Of a stretch of DNA of 64,000 nt, positions 53,596 to 62,884 are shown piece after piece. The stretch is from Serratia nevei. Its GTDB lineage: Bacteria > Pseudomonadota > Gammaproteobacteria > Enterobacterales > Enterobacteriaceae. The DNA is taken from NCBI RefSeq assembly GCF_024160145.1, contig NZ_JAMYWQ010000002.1:248001-312000 (forward strand), read 5' to 3'. Both the position numbers and the translations under genes were made by a program. Positions within the stretch are counted from its first letter, which is position 1. Each line of letters opens with the position of its first letter. Below the pieces are notes generated by a model. That model was not told where the DNA came from and did not search any database. It was given only the letters and a program-made list of their open reading frames with translations.

Positions 53596-53999
53596 TGAAA
53601 CGCTGTCTGTTCGTGCTGTGTTTGCTGGCGCCGTTAACCGCCGGCGCGGTGTCCGGCTCCTGGGTGGCCGAAGGGTCGGGCGTGACGCTGGAACAGGGCG
53701 GCATGCGCGATGAGTCCGCCGGTTTGCGGCCGCCGAACGCGTTGCCGGATGCCAATGCGCGCATCACCAGCGTCAGCTGGCGCTATCGGTTGCTGGGGCC
53801 GGAGCCGGTCGGGCTGCAGGCCCAGCTGTGTACGGTGAACCGCTGCATTCCGCTGGGCGGCGGCAGCGGCAGCAGCAACGGTCTGCAGGGCGAACCGGCC
53901 AATGCGGAATTGCGCTTTGTCTATTACGTGCAGTCGCAAGGCGGGCTGAACCCGCCGCTGCGGGTGATTGGCAATCAGGTCATCGTTAATTACCAGTAG
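53595..53999 (+). CDS. flhE: FlhE, periplasmic flagellar protein
   Basis: A 134-residue secreted protein with a signal peptide (MKRCLFVLCLLAPLTAGA). The body follows E. coli FlhE: GSWVAEGSGVTLEQGG, VSWRYRLLGPEPVGLQAQLCTVNRCIPL with a Cys pair, and the end LRVIGNQVIVNYQ. FlhE is thought to limit proton leak through the export gate and affects swarming. Its ATG overlaps the flhA stop (TGATG), so the frameshift in flhA may lower its translation. Confidence 0.9.
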   Translation: MKRCLFVLCLLAPLTAGAVSGSWVAEGSGVTLEQGGMRDESAGLRPPNALPDANARITSVSWRYRLLGPEPVGLQAQLCTVNRCIPLGGGSGSSNGLQGEPANAELRFVYYVQSQGGLNPPLRVIGNQVIVNYQ

Positions 54000-54001
54000 G
54001 A

Positions 54002-54304
54002 TCAGGCCAGAATTTGCAGGCCGTTGCGTTCCACCAGTGACAGCAACTTCATTGCGGCGGAGTTCGGTTGCGCTTCGCCGCGCTCCCATTTTTGTACCGC
54101 CTTTTTACTGACGTTGAGATACAGCGCAAACACCGGCTGACTGACGTTTTCCCGTTCGCGCAGCGCGCGGATCTCGGCCGGCCCGAACTGTTTCACCGGC
54201 CGCAGACACAGCATGTCGAAGGTGCGCATGGTCACGTCGTCGACGAAACCGGCGCGGTGCAGGCCCTGAACTTCCTGGTGGATCGATTTCAGCATCTTGC
54301 TCAT
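54002..54304 (-). CDS. helix-turn-helix antitoxin (HigA/NadS-like)
   Basis: A 100-residue XRE-type regulator. The helix-turn-helix is IRALRERENVSQPVFALYLNVSKKAVQKWERGEAQPNSAAMKLLSLVERNG. The first 40 residues would bind the partner toxin. It follows the toxin gene with a 4-bp overlap, the toxin-first order known for higBA. Its stop faces the flhE stop 2 bases away. Confidence 0.82.
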   Translation of the reverse strand: MSKMLKSIHQEVQGLHRAGFVDDVTMRTFDMLCLRPVKQFGPAEIRALRERENVSQPVFALYLNVSKKAVQKWERGEAQPNSAAMKLLSLVERNGLQILA

Positions 54305-54672
54305 AGTTGTAACCTTATTAATTCCCCGCAGTTGACCAGCTGATACAGTCTGAATGGTGAATAATCCAGATACAGCGCCGCCAAATGCCGCCAGGAAATT
54401 AACTCATCCTGATTGATGTTGTCTCTTTCGTTTTTGGCAAAGCCATACATGAAAAAGATCCTGCCTTCATCTGCCGTTGCGATTAATACCCGATACCCGC
54501 GCCGTTTTCCACTCCCCATCCGGGCGATGCGTTTTTTGTAAACGCAACCACCGAGATTGGCGTCGTACAACTGATTTTGCATCTCTCGCGCCGCTTTCAC
54601 TATCGTGGCGTCACTGATGCGTTCGTCGCCGGCAAATGTCTGGAAGGCTTTTGTGAGATAAATGTCGGTCAT
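54301..54672 (-). CDS. RelE-family toxin of a type II toxin-antitoxin pair
   Basis: A 123-residue protein of the RelE/HigB-like toxin group (PF06296 type). Typical parts are TIVKAAREMQNQLYDANLGGCVYKKRIARMGSGKRRGYRVLIAT and GRIFFMYGFAKNERDNIN. Basic residues in KKRIAR...GKRRGYR would contact mRNA at the ribosome. The antitoxin gene overlaps its stop. A palindrome TATACCC-N5-GGGTATA lies 17 bases upstream. It is more AT-rich than the flagellar genes around it. Confidence 0.82.
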   Translation of the reverse strand: MTDIYLTKAFQTFAGDERISDATIVKAAREMQNQLYDANLGGCVYKKRIARMGSGKRRGYRVLIATADEGRIFFMYGFAKNERDNINQDELISWRHLAALYLDYSPFRLYQLVNCGELIRLQL

Positions 54673-54689
54673 TCACTCTCCGTGTAAAA

Positions 54690-54708
54690 TATACCCTTAG
54701 TGGGTATA
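54690..54708. promoter_or_regulatory. operator palindrome of the second toxin-antitoxin pair
   Basis: TATACCC-TTAGT-GGGTATA, perfect 7-bp arms just upstream of the toxin start; a likely binding site of the antitoxin. Confidence 0.7.
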
Positions 54709-54864
54709 GATCAAGATGTTTAACGACCGAGCTAAGATGACGAAATAGGGCGTGATGGGGAACAGGCAAATATCCGTTCTGCGCAGCCTGGCGCATAACG
54801 TTAAGGGAATTCAGAAAGCGATAAGAAGAAACTGCGAGAGGGCGCGCATAGCCGGGTAAACCCG

Positions 54865-54889
54865 CGCCCGGCGGTGCGCACACCGGGCG
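54865..54889 (-). terminator. terminator of the flgAMN side
   Basis: CGCCCGG-N11-CCGGGCG, with a further palindrome GTGCGCAC in the loop, 11 bases after the flgN stop. Confidence 0.55.
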
Positions 54890-54900
54890 AAAGCAGGTGA

Positions 54901-55335
54901 CTAAACGCCGATTTTTCTGCCGAGCAGGCTGCCGGCGTGCGACTGGCCGTCCGGGCCATACAGCGATTTGTTGTTCTTGCTGAGGATCGCCAGCGCCTGA
55001 GCGTTATGGTCGATCTGCTGATTGAGCAGCAGGCCATTGTGCTGATTCTTCTCGCGCAGCGTTTGGCTGAGCAGTTGAACGCGTTGCCAGCGATCGGCCA
55101 GGGGAGCGTGGCTGGTGTAGGGGGCGCGTTGCCCACAGGCTTTTTCCTGCCCCAGGCGCTGTTGCTCAAGGTAGGCGACCGTCGCCAGCAGTTGGCTTTT
55201 GGCATCGGTTACGCGCTGCAATGCCACGCCGGGCAGCTGGCCGGAGCACAGCAAGTCGTGCTCTTCCTCCAGCACGCCATTGAGCGCCTGCAGCGTTTCC
55301 AACAGTTTATCCAGCAGTTGTGCCAGGTTTTCCAT
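54901..55335 (-). CDS. flgN: FlgN, export chaperone for FlgK and FlgL
   Basis: A 144-residue helical chaperone (E. coli 138) for the hook-filament junction proteins; it also affects flgM translation in Salmonella. Matches include MENLAQLLDKLLETLQALNGVLEEEHDLL, TDAKSQLLATVAYLEQQRL, REKNQHNGLLLNQQIDHNAQALAIL and YGPDGQS near the C terminus. It follows flgM, 37 bases after its stop. Confidence 0.92.
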   Translation of the reverse strand: MENLAQLLDKLLETLQALNGVLEEEHDLLCSGQLPGVALQRVTDAKSQLLATVAYLEQQRLGQEKACGQRAPYTSHAPLADRWQRVQLLSQTLREKNQHNGLLLNQQIDHNAQALAILSKNNKSLYGPDGQSHAGSLLGRKIGV

Positions 55336-55372
55336 AGTGATGACTTATCCTTTACCGCTACCCGCCGCGCCG

Positions 55373-55684
55373 TCAGTCGCGCCCGGCGATCCATTGAATG
55401 TCGCTCTGCGCGTCTTGCAGCAGCGCGTCGGCGATTTTGCCGGCGTCCATCTTCAGCTCGCCGTTGCGGATCGCCTGCTTGATGGCCTCGACCCGACCCA
55501 TATCGATATCCTGGGTGCCCGGCTGCATCAGGCGTGCCTGTGCCTCGCTCAGTTTGACCTGCGTGCCGCTGACGGCGGTTTCGGCCACGGCGGCCTTACG
55601 CGGCTGGAGCGGGTTGTCGGCCGGGGTTTCACGCGGTTGCACAGTGGATACCGGCTGTAACCGCTGGGTGCGATCGATACTCAT
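55373..55684 (-). CDS. flgM: FlgM, anti-sigma-28 factor
   Basis: A 103-residue protein (E. coli 97) that holds FliA inactive until it is secreted through the finished hook. The start [20 protein letters not shown] and the FliA-binding half [48 protein letters not shown] are plain. Its own sigma-28 promoter lies at 55782-55808. If flhA is out of frame, FlgM cannot leave the cell and class III genes should stay off. Confidence 0.95.
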   Translation of the reverse strand: MSIDRTQRLQPVSTVQPRETPADNPLQPRKAAVAETAVSGTQVKLSEAQARLMQPGTQDIDMGRVEAIKQAIRNGELKMDAGKIADALLQDAQSDIQWIAGRD

Positions 55685-55781
55685 GGTCCATCTCCGTTTA
55701 CGCCGTGACCGCTCTCGGGCGACGACGCTGCAATGAAAGTTTTGCGGCCCTGGTGGCCAATACAATGCTGCTTGATTTGTC

Positions 55782-55808
55782 TTATCGGCAGGGTTGGCGG
55801 AACCTTTA
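55782..55808 (-). promoter_or_regulatory. sigma-28 promoter of flgMN
   Basis: On the minus strand TAAAGGTT-N11-GCCGATAA, one mismatch to the FliA consensus, about 98 bases before flgM. Confidence 0.88.
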
Positions 55809-55813
55809 CTTTT

Positions 55814-56467
55814 TTATAACGTAATGCGAATCGCACCGTCGTCCCCGACCACGCCGCTGACGATCTGCCCGGACGCCATGCGCACGCGCACGCTGTCTTC
55901 GGCGGCGGCGTTGTTCATCGCCTTGCCCGCACCGCTGATGTTGAACCCTTCGCCCTGAGCGGTGACCTGCACCGGTTGCCCGGCCTTGACAACCCAGGCG
56001 CGGCGCAGCATGGCGAGGGTCAGCGGCTGGCCGGGGCCGATATTGCGCAGGCTGACGGCGCCCAACGCTTTGCCCGCTTCGGTCAACGCGCGCGGCGGCA
56101 GGGTATCGAGCCGGCCCTCTTTCAACGTCAGGTCCGCCGCCGTCAACCGGCTGCCGGCGCTGATGCCGCGTGCCGAAACGAGATAGCGGCCGAACACCTG
56201 CACCTGCGTCTGGATAAAACGCCGTTCCTGGCCACAGCGTGCCGAAATGCTGACGTTGCCGCCGATCCGTGCGTTGGGCGGCAGCGACAGCTGCGGCAGT
56301 TGGCAGGCGGGCCATTGGGTTGGCGGCGTGCGCACCCGCACTTTCACCTGCACCGGCTCGCCGTCGAATTTACCTTTGATGAAGCTTTCGATTTGCGTCG
56401 CCAAATCGTCGGCGCGCGCGTTCAGACTGCACAGCAGGCCGATAAGCAGCAGCATTTTACCTTTCAT
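55814..56467 (-). CDS. flgA: FlgA, P-ring assembly chaperone
   Basis: A 217-residue periplasmic protein (E. coli 219) with a signal peptide (MKGKMLLLIGLLCSLNARA). The SAF-like C-terminal domain has SARGISAGSRLTAADLTLKEGRLDTLPPRAL and ends EDSVRVRMASGQIVSGVVGDDGAIRI. It helps FlgI assemble into the P ring. Starts at 56488 and 56473 are also in frame; 56467 has GAGAAG 6 bases upstream. It is divergent from flgB. Confidence 0.92.
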   Translation of the reverse strand: MKGKMLLLIGLLCSLNARADDLATQIESFIKGKFDGEPVQVKVRVRTPPTQWPACQLPQLSLPPNARIGGNVSISARCGQERRFIQTQVQVFGRYLVSARGISAGSRLTAADLTLKEGRLDTLPPRALTEAGKALGAVSLRNIGPGQPLTLAMLRRAWVVKAGQPVQVTAQGEGFNISGAGKAMNNAAAEDSVRVRMASGQIVSGVVGDDGAIRITL

Positions 56468-56535
56468 CGTCATCTTCTCAAGCCTCATCGGGATACGCGT
56501 AAGTGTACCCGCAGCGCGCGCAGGCTAAGCAGATA

Positions 56536-56560
56536 AATAGCGCCCCATTTTGCGTCTATT
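56536..56560. promoter_or_regulatory. candidate FlhD4C2 box between flgA and flgB
   Basis: AATAGCGCC...GCGTCTATT forms a partly inverted AATAG-N15-CTATT, which fits the FlhDC half-site pattern. It lies in the 160-bp gap between the divergent class II operons flgAMN and flgBCDEFGHIJ. Confidence 0.55.
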
Positions 56561-56627
56561 CCCGCGATAGGGTGGCGCAGGGGGCGTTTATGCTGTCGGC
56601 TCCAAATTCTAACCTCGCGGAGGGAGC

Positions 56628-57041
56628 ATGCTCGACAAACTGGACGCGGCTCTGCGCTTTGGCCAAGAGGCGCTGAACTTGCGCGCCCAGCGGCAGGAAA
56701 TACTGGCCGCCAACATCGCCAACGCAGACACGCCGGGTTATCAGGCGCGGGATATCGATTTCGCCAGCCAATTGAACAAGGTGCTGGAACAGGGGCGCGT
56801 CAACGGCAACGGCATGTCGCTGAACCTGACGGCGGCGCGCCACATTCCGGCGCAGACCCTGCAGCCGCCGCAGCTCGATCTGCTGTACCGAGTGCCGGAT
56901 CAGCCGTCGATGGATGGCAACACGGTGGACATGGATCGCGAACGCACCAACTTTGCCGATAACAGCCTGAAATATCAGACCGACCTGACGCTGCTCAACG
57001 GGCAGATCAAAGGGATGATGTCCGTGCTGCAACAAGGATAA
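56628..57041 (+). CDS. flgB: FlgB, proximal rod protein
   Basis: A 137-residue rod protein (E. coli 138). The N-terminal rod signature is [28 protein letters not shown]; the rest includes [29 protein letters not shown]. It is secreted without a cleaved signal through the flagellar exporter. First gene of the flgB-J operon. Confidence 0.95.
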   Translation: MLDKLDAALRFGQEALNLRAQRQEILAANIANADTPGYQARDIDFASQLNKVLEQGRVNGNGMSLNLTAARHIPAQTLQPPQLDLLYRVPDQPSMDGNTVDMDRERTNFADNSLKYQTDLTLLNGQIKGMMSVLQQG

Positions 57042-57046
57042 GGCGC

Positions 57047-57451
57047 ATGTCTTTACTGAACATTTTTGATATCTCCGGCTCGGCGTTGTCGGCGCAATCC
57101 CAGCGCATGAACGTCAGCGCCAGCAACATGGCCAACGCCGACAGCGTGACCGGCCCGGACGGCGAACCTTACCGCGCCAAACAGGTGGTGTTCCAGGTCG
57201 CGGCAGCACCGGGCCAGCCGACCGGCGGCGTGCGCGTCGCTCAGGTGGTGGACGATCCGGCGCCCGAGCGTCTGGTGTATCAACCGGGCAACCCGCTGGC
57301 GGATGCCAAGGGCTACGTGCGTATGCCGAACGTCGATGTGGTGGGCGAAATGGTCAACACCATCTCCGCTTCCCGCAGTTACCAGGCCAACGTCGAGGTG
57401 CTCAACACCACCAAGTCGATGATGATGAAAACCCTGACGCTGGGTCAGTAA
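57047..57451 (+). CDS. flgC: FlgC, proximal rod protein
   Basis: A 134-residue rod protein: [45 protein letters not shown] and [44 protein letters not shown], both standard. Five bases after flgB. Confidence 0.95.
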   Translation: MSLLNIFDISGSALSAQSQRMNVSASNMANADSVTGPDGEPYRAKQVVFQVAAAPGQPTGGVRVAQVVDDPAPERLVYQPGNPLADAKGYVRMPNVDVVGEMVNTISASRSYQANVEVLNTTKSMMMKTLTLGQ

Positions 57452-57463
57452 CCGGAGGTTCCC

Positions 57464-58141
57464 ATGGCTATTGCCGCAACCACTAACGAGTCGTTGGACA
57501 ACACCGTCATCGGCAACAACAGCAAAAACACCAACAGCCAGGATCTGCACAACAGCTTCCTGACGCTGCTGGTGGCGCAGTTGAAAAACCAGGATCCGAC
57601 CAACCCGATGCAGAACAACGAACTGACCTCGCAGCTGGCGCAGATCAACACCGTTCAGGGCATCGAAAAACTCAACACCACGCTGGGTTCGATCTCCGGC
57701 CAGATCAACAGCAACCAGTCGCTGCAAGCCACTGCGCTGATCGGCCACGGCGTGATGGTGCCGGGCAACAACATTCTGGTCGGCAGCAAGGACGGCCAGG
57801 TCAGCACCACGCCGTTCGGCGTGGAGTTGGAGCGCGCCGCCGATCAGGTGACCGCGACCATCACCAACGCCAGCGGGCAGGTGGTGCGCACCATCGAAAT
57901 CGGTGGCCTGACCGCCGGCGTACACGCCTTTACCTGGGACGGTTCGCTGGATGACGGCTCCACCGCGCCCGACGGCGCCTACAAAGTGGCCGTCAACGCC
58001 AAAGGCAACGGCGAGCAGCTGGTGGCGCGCAGCCTGCACTTCGGCCTGGTCAACGGCGTGATCCGCGACGGCAACGGCGCCAAGCTGGATCTCGGCCTGG
58101 CGGGCAACGCCACCCTGGAAGACGTGCGACAGATCTTATAA
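57464..58141 (+). CDS. flgD: FlgD, hook cap / scaffold protein
   Basis: A 225-residue cap that guides hook assembly and is later replaced. The N-terminal export part has NSFLTLLVAQLKNQDPTNPMQNNELTSQLAQINTVQGIEKLN. The C-terminal Tudor/Fn-like domain has TNASGQVVRTIEIGGLTAGVHAFTWDGSLDDGS. Confidence 0.95.
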   Translation: MAIAATTNESLDNTVIGNNSKNTNSQDLHNSFLTLLVAQLKNQDPTNPMQNNELTSQLAQINTVQGIEKLNTTLGSISGQINSNQSLQATALIGHGVMVPGNNILVGSKDGQVSTTPFGVELERAADQVTATITNASGQVVRTIEIGGLTAGVHAFTWDGSLDDGSTAPDGAYKVAVNAKGNGEQLVARSLHFGLVNGVIRDGNGAKLDLGLAGNATLEDVRQIL

Positions 58142-58195
58142 CCCTAAGCATCAGGCTCAATCGGACGATAGCCTGACCACTATTCGGAGAATAAT

Positions 58196-59419
58196 ATGGC
58201 CTTTTCTCAGGCAGTCAGCGGCTTGAACGCGGCAGCAACCAACCTGGACGTGATCGGTAACAACATCGCCAACTCCGCGACTGCGGGCTTCAAATCCGGC
58301 AGCGTGTCCTTTGCCGACATGTTCGCCGGTTCGCAGGTGGGGCTGGGCGTCAAGGTGTCCGGCATCACCCAAAACTTCAAGGGCGGCACCACCACCGGCA
58401 CCAGCCGCGCGCTGGATATCGCCATCAACGGCAACGGCTTCTTCCGCATGCAGGATAAAGATGGCGGCATCTTCTATACCCGCAACGGCCAGTTCAAGCT
58501 GGACGAGAACCGCAACCTGACCAACATGCAGGGCCTGCAGCTGACCGGTTACCCGGCGGCCGGTTCTCCGCCGACCATCCAGCAGGGGGCCAACCCGGTG
58601 CCGCTGAGCATTCCTGAAGGCATGATGAACGCCAAGGCGTCCACCTCCGGTGAGATGGTAACCAACCTGAAGTCCACCCATAAAGTGCCGGATAACAAGA
58701 CCTTCGATCCGACCAAGCAGGACAGCTACAACTACGTCAATACCATTACCGCCTACGACTCGCTGGGCAACGCGCACAACATCAACGCCTACTTCGTCAA
58801 GACCGACGACAACAAATGGCAGGTCTACACCCAGGACGGCAGCGCAGCCCCGGTCGATGCCGGCACCATGGAGTTCAGCACCAGCGGCAGCCTGGTCAAA
58901 ACCACCAGCACCAACGGCACGCCGGGCGAGTTCAGCATGGTGATCCCGATGACCGCCAAAGACGGTGCCCCGGCGCAAAACTTTACCCTGAGCTTCGCCG
59001 GCAGCATGCAGCAGAACGTGGGCAGCGACTCGGTGAGCAAAGTGGCGCAGGACGGCTATGCCGCCGGTGAATACACCAACTTCCAGATCAAGGACGACGG
59101 CACCGTCGTGGGCATCTACTCCAACCAGCAGACCCAGGTGCTGGGCCAGATCGTCATGGCCAACTTCTCCAACCCGGAAGGGCTGGCGTCGCAAGGCGAT
59201 AACGTTTGGCAAGAAACCGGTGCGTCCGGTCAGCCGCGTGTCGGTCTGTCGGGCGGCGGCGGCTTCGGTAAGCTGACCAGCGGCGCGCTGGAGTCTTCCA
59301 ACGTCGATCTGAGCCAGGAGCTGGTGAACATGATCGTCGCGCAACGCAACTACCAGTCCAACGCCCAGACCATCAAGACGCAGGACTCCATCCTGCAGAC
59401 GTTGGTTAGCCTGCGCTAA
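58196..59419 (+). CDS. flgE: FlgE, hook protein
   Basis: A 407-residue structural protein of the hook. It opens MAFSQAVSGLNAAATNLDVIGNNIANSATAGFKSGSVSFADMF and ends SSNVDLSQELVNMIVAQRNYQSNAQTIKTQDSILQTLVSLR, the coiled-coil ends of axial proteins, with outer D1/D2 domains between. Asn-rich and strongly biased codons suggest high expression. Confidence 0.96.
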   Translation: MAFSQAVSGLNAAATNLDVIGNNIANSATAGFKSGSVSFADMFAGSQVGLGVKVSGITQNFKGGTTTGTSRALDIAINGNGFFRMQDKDGGIFYTRNGQFKLDENRNLTNMQGLQLTGYPAAGSPPTIQQGANPVPLSIPEGMMNAKASTSGEMVTNLKSTHKVPDNKTFDPTKQDSYNYVNTITAYDSLGNAHNINAYFVKTDDNKWQVYTQDGSAAPVDAGTMEFSTSGSLVKTTSTNGTPGEFSMVIPMTAKDGAPAQNFTLSFAGSMQQNVGSDSVSKVAQDGYAAGEYTNFQIKDDGTVVGIYSNQQTQVLGQIVMANFSNPEGLASQGDNVWQETGASGQPRVGLSGGGGFGKLTSGALESSNVDLSQELVNMIVAQRNYQSNAQTIKTQDSILQTLVSLR

Positions 59420-59431
59420 TAGGGCCGAGTT

Positions 59432-60187
59432 ATGGATCACGCGATTTATACCGCGATGGGCGCGGCGCGCCAGACGCTGGAGCAGCAGTCCATCACCGCC
59501 AACAACCTGGCCAACGCCTCGACGCCGGGCTTTCGCGCTCAGCTCGCCGCGTTGCGCGCGGTGCCGGTCGACGGGCCAAGCCTGGCGACGCGCACGTTGG
59601 TGACCGCGTCGACGCCGGGCGCCGACATGAGCCAGGGGGCGTTGAACTACACGGCGCGCCCGCTGGACGTGGCACTGCAGCAGGACGGTTTCCTGGCGGT
59701 GAGCCTGCCGGGCGGCGGTGAAGCCTATACCCGTAACGGCAACATTCAGATCTCCTCCAGCGGGCAGTTGACGGTGCAGGGGATGCCGTTGATGGGCGAC
59801 GGCGGCCCGATCGAGGTGCCGCCGTCGGCGGAGATCACCATCGCGGCCGACGGCACCATTTCGGCGCTGAACGCCGGCGATCCGCCGAACACCATCGCGC
59901 AGATCGGCCGGCTGAAGCTGGTGAAGGCCGATGCGCGCGAAGTGATGCGCGGTGACGACGGGCTGTTCCGCCTGACGCCGGAAACCCAACAGCAGCGCGG
60001 CAATCAGTTGCAAAACGATCCGCAGGTGCGGGTGATGCCGGGCGTGCTGGAAGGCAGCAACGTCAAGCCGATGGAGACCATGGTCGACATGATCGCCAAC
60101 GCCCGCCGCTTTGAAATGCAAATGAAGGTCATCCACAGCGTGGATGAAAACGAACAGCGTGCCAACTCACTGCTCTCAATGAGTTAA
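59432..60187 (+). CDS. flgF: FlgF, proximal rod protein
   Basis: A 251-residue rod protein: MDHAIYTAMGAARQTLEQQSITANNLANASTPGFRAQLAALRAVPV at the N terminus and VKPMETMVDMIANARRFEMQMKVIHSVDENEQRANSLLSMS at the C terminus. Thirteen bases after flgE. Confidence 0.95.
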   Translation: MDHAIYTAMGAARQTLEQQSITANNLANASTPGFRAQLAALRAVPVDGPSLATRTLVTASTPGADMSQGALNYTARPLDVALQQDGFLAVSLPGGGEAYTRNGNIQISSSGQLTVQGMPLMGDGGPIEVPPSAEITIAADGTISALNAGDPPNTIAQIGRLKLVKADAREVMRGDDGLFRLTPETQQQRGNQLQNDPQVRVMPGVLEGSNVKPMETMVDMIANARRFEMQMKVIHSVDENEQRANSLLSMS

Positions 60188-60202
60188 GCAGCAAGGAAAT
60201 AA

Positions 60203-60988
<786 letters not shown>

Positions 60989-60996
60989 TCTGTCAT

Positions 60997-61024
60997 TGAC
61001 GGGCCCGGCTTGCCGCGCCCGTCA
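60997..61024 (+). repeat. hairpin between flgG and flgH
   Basis: TGACGGGC-N12-GCCCGTCA, perfect 8-bp arms followed by TTCTCTTTC. A partial terminator or mRNA-stabilising element inside the operon that could lower flgHIJ relative to rod and hook genes. Confidence 0.55.
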
Positions 61025-61053
61025 TTCTCTTTCGTGAAACAAAGGCGATACCC

Positions 61054-61773
61054 GTGGTAACCACATATTCGATGGCAATCCTGCCGCGGCAGGGACAACG
61101 CTGGCTGGCGGGAATGGTGATGCTGACGCTGAGCGGCTGCGCCTATATCCCGCACAAACCGCTGGTGGACGGCGCGACCACGGCGCAGCCCGCGCCGGCC
61201 AGCGCGCCGATGCCGAACGGCTCGATCTTCCAGACGGTGCAGCCGATGAACTACGGCTATCAGCCGCTGTTCGAAGACCGCCGTCCGCGCAACGTCGGCG
61301 ACACCCTGACCATCGTGCTGCAGGAAAACGTCAGCGCCAGCAAAAGCTCCTCCGCCAACGCCAGCCGCAACGGCGCCAGCAAGTTCGGCGTCGCCACCTC
61401 GCCGCGTTACCTCGACGGCCTGTTGGGCAATGCGCGCGCCGATATGGACATTTCCGGCGACAGCACCTTCGGCGGCAAGGGCGGCGCCAACGCCAACAAC
61501 ACCTTCAACGGCACCATTACGGTGACGGTCAACCAGGTGCTGGCCAACGGCAACCTGCACGTGGTGGGGGAAAAACAGATCGCCATCAATCAGGGCACTG
61601 AATTCATTCGCTTCTCCGGCGTCGTCAATCCGCGCACCATCAGCGGCAACAACTCGGTCACCTCGACGCAGGTGGCGGACGCGCGCATCGAATACGTCGG
61701 CAATGGCTATATCAACGAAGCGCAGACCATGGGTTGGCTGCAGCGCTTCTTCTTAAATGTTTCACCGTTCTAA
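61054..61773 (+). CDS. flgH: FlgH, L-ring lipoprotein
   Basis: A 239-residue outer membrane lipoprotein (E. coli 232). The lipobox LSGC lies at residues 26-29, with Cys29 as the lipid site. [42 protein letters not shown] and [10 protein letters not shown]-like [35 protein letters not shown] follow the family. It starts with GTG 61054 behind AAGG; an ATG at 61072 is the alternative. Confidence 0.94.
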   Translation: MVTTYSMAILPRQGQRWLAGMVMLTLSGCAYIPHKPLVDGATTAQPAPASAPMPNGSIFQTVQPMNYGYQPLFEDRRPRNVGDTLTIVLQENVSASKSSSANASRNGASKFGVATSPRYLDGLLGNARADMDISGDSTFGGKGGANANNTFNGTITVTVNQVLANGNLHVVGEKQIAINQGTEFIRFSGVVNPRTISGNNSVTSTQVADARIEYVGNGYINEAQTMGWLQRFFLNVSPF

Positions 61774-61783
61774 GGATTGACTG

Positions 61784-62884
61784 ATGCTGAAAAAATGGTT
61801 TATCGCGCTGTGCGTCGGGCTGGTGTGCTTGCCGGCGGCGGCGGAGCGCATCCGCGATCTGGTGACGGTGCAGGGCGTGCGAGACAACGCCCTGATCGGC
61901 TACGGCCTGGTGGTGGGGCTGGACGGCTCCGGCGACCAGACCATGCAGACGCCGTTCACCACCCAAAGCCTGAGCAACATGCTGTCGCAGCTGGGCATCA
62001 CCGTACCGCCGGGCACCAACATGCAGCTGAAAAACGTGGCGGCGGTGATGGTGACCGCCAAACTGCCGCCGTTCTCACGCGCCGGGCAGAACATCGACGT
62101 GGTGGTTTCCTCGATGGGCAACGCCAAGAGCCTGCGTGGCGGCACCCTGCTGATGACGCCGCTGAAAGGCGTGGATAACCAGGTTTATGCGCTGGCGCAG
62201 GGCAACGTGCTGGTGGGCGGCGCAGGCGCGGCGGCCGGCGGCAGCAGCGTGCAGGTCAACCAGCTGGCGGGCGGGCGCATCAGCAACGGCGCCACCATCG
62301 AACGCGAGCTGCCGACCACCTTCGGCAGCGGCGGCGTGCTCAACCTGCAGCTGAACGACGAAGATTTCACGCTGGCACAGCAGATCAGCGACGCCATCAA
62401 CCGCCAACGCGGCGGCGGCACCGCGACGCCGCTCGACGCCCGTACCATCCAGGTGCTGGTGCCGCAGGGCAACAGTTCTCAGGTGCGCTTCCTGGCGGAA
62501 ATTCAAAACATTACCGTCAACGTCGGGGCGATGGACGCCAAAGTGATCATCAACTCGCGCACCGGTTCGGTGGTGATGAACCGCGACGTGATCCTCGATT
62601 CCTGCGCCGTCGCCCAGGGCAACCTGTCGGTGGTGGTCGATCGGCAAAATACCGTCAGCCAGCCGACGACGCCGTTCGGCGGCGGCCAGACGGTAGTGAC
62701 GCCAAACACCCAGATCTCGATGCAGCAGCAGGGTGGGTCGTTGCAGAAGGTGAACGCCAGCGCCAACCTGAACAACGTGATCCGCGCGCTGAACGCGCTG
62801 GGCGCCACGCCGATCGATTTGATGTCGATCCTGCAGGCGATGCAGAGCGCCGGCTGCCTGCGCGCCAAGCTGGAAATCATCTGA
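61784..62884 (+). CDS. flgI: FlgI, P-ring protein
   Basis: A 366-residue periplasmic ring protein with a signal peptide ([20 protein letters not shown]). [33 protein letters not shown] and [37 protein letters not shown] are standard. The end [21 protein letters not shown] overlaps flgJ by one base. Confidence 0.96.
   Translation: MLKKWFIALCVGLVCLPAAAERIRDLVTVQGVRDNALIGYGLVVGLDGSGDQTMQTPFTTQSLSNMLSQLGITVPPGTNMQLKNVAAVMVTAKLPPFSRAGQNIDVVVSSMGNAKSLRGGTLLMTPLKGVDNQVYALAQGNVLVGGAGAAAGGSSVQVNQLAGGRISNGATIERELPTTFGSGGVLNLQLNDEDFTLAQQISDAINRQRGGGTATPLDARTIQVLVPQGNSSQVRFLAEIQNITVNVGAMDAKVIINSRTGSVVMNRDVILDSCAVAQGNLSVVVDRQNTVSQPTTPFGGGQTVVTPNTQISMQQQGGSLQKVNASANLNNVIRALNALGATPIDLMSILQAMQSAGCLRAKLEII

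Noticed and set aside
53283-53999. 238-codon frame covering flhE with a long N-terminal extension
   Set aside because: The extension is a shadow of the flhA 3' end; flhE starts at 53595 with a signal peptide and coupled ATG.
54611-54883. 90-residue minus frame upstream of the RelE-type toxin
   Set aside because: Overlaps the toxin start and its palindromic operator; no ribosome site or family match.
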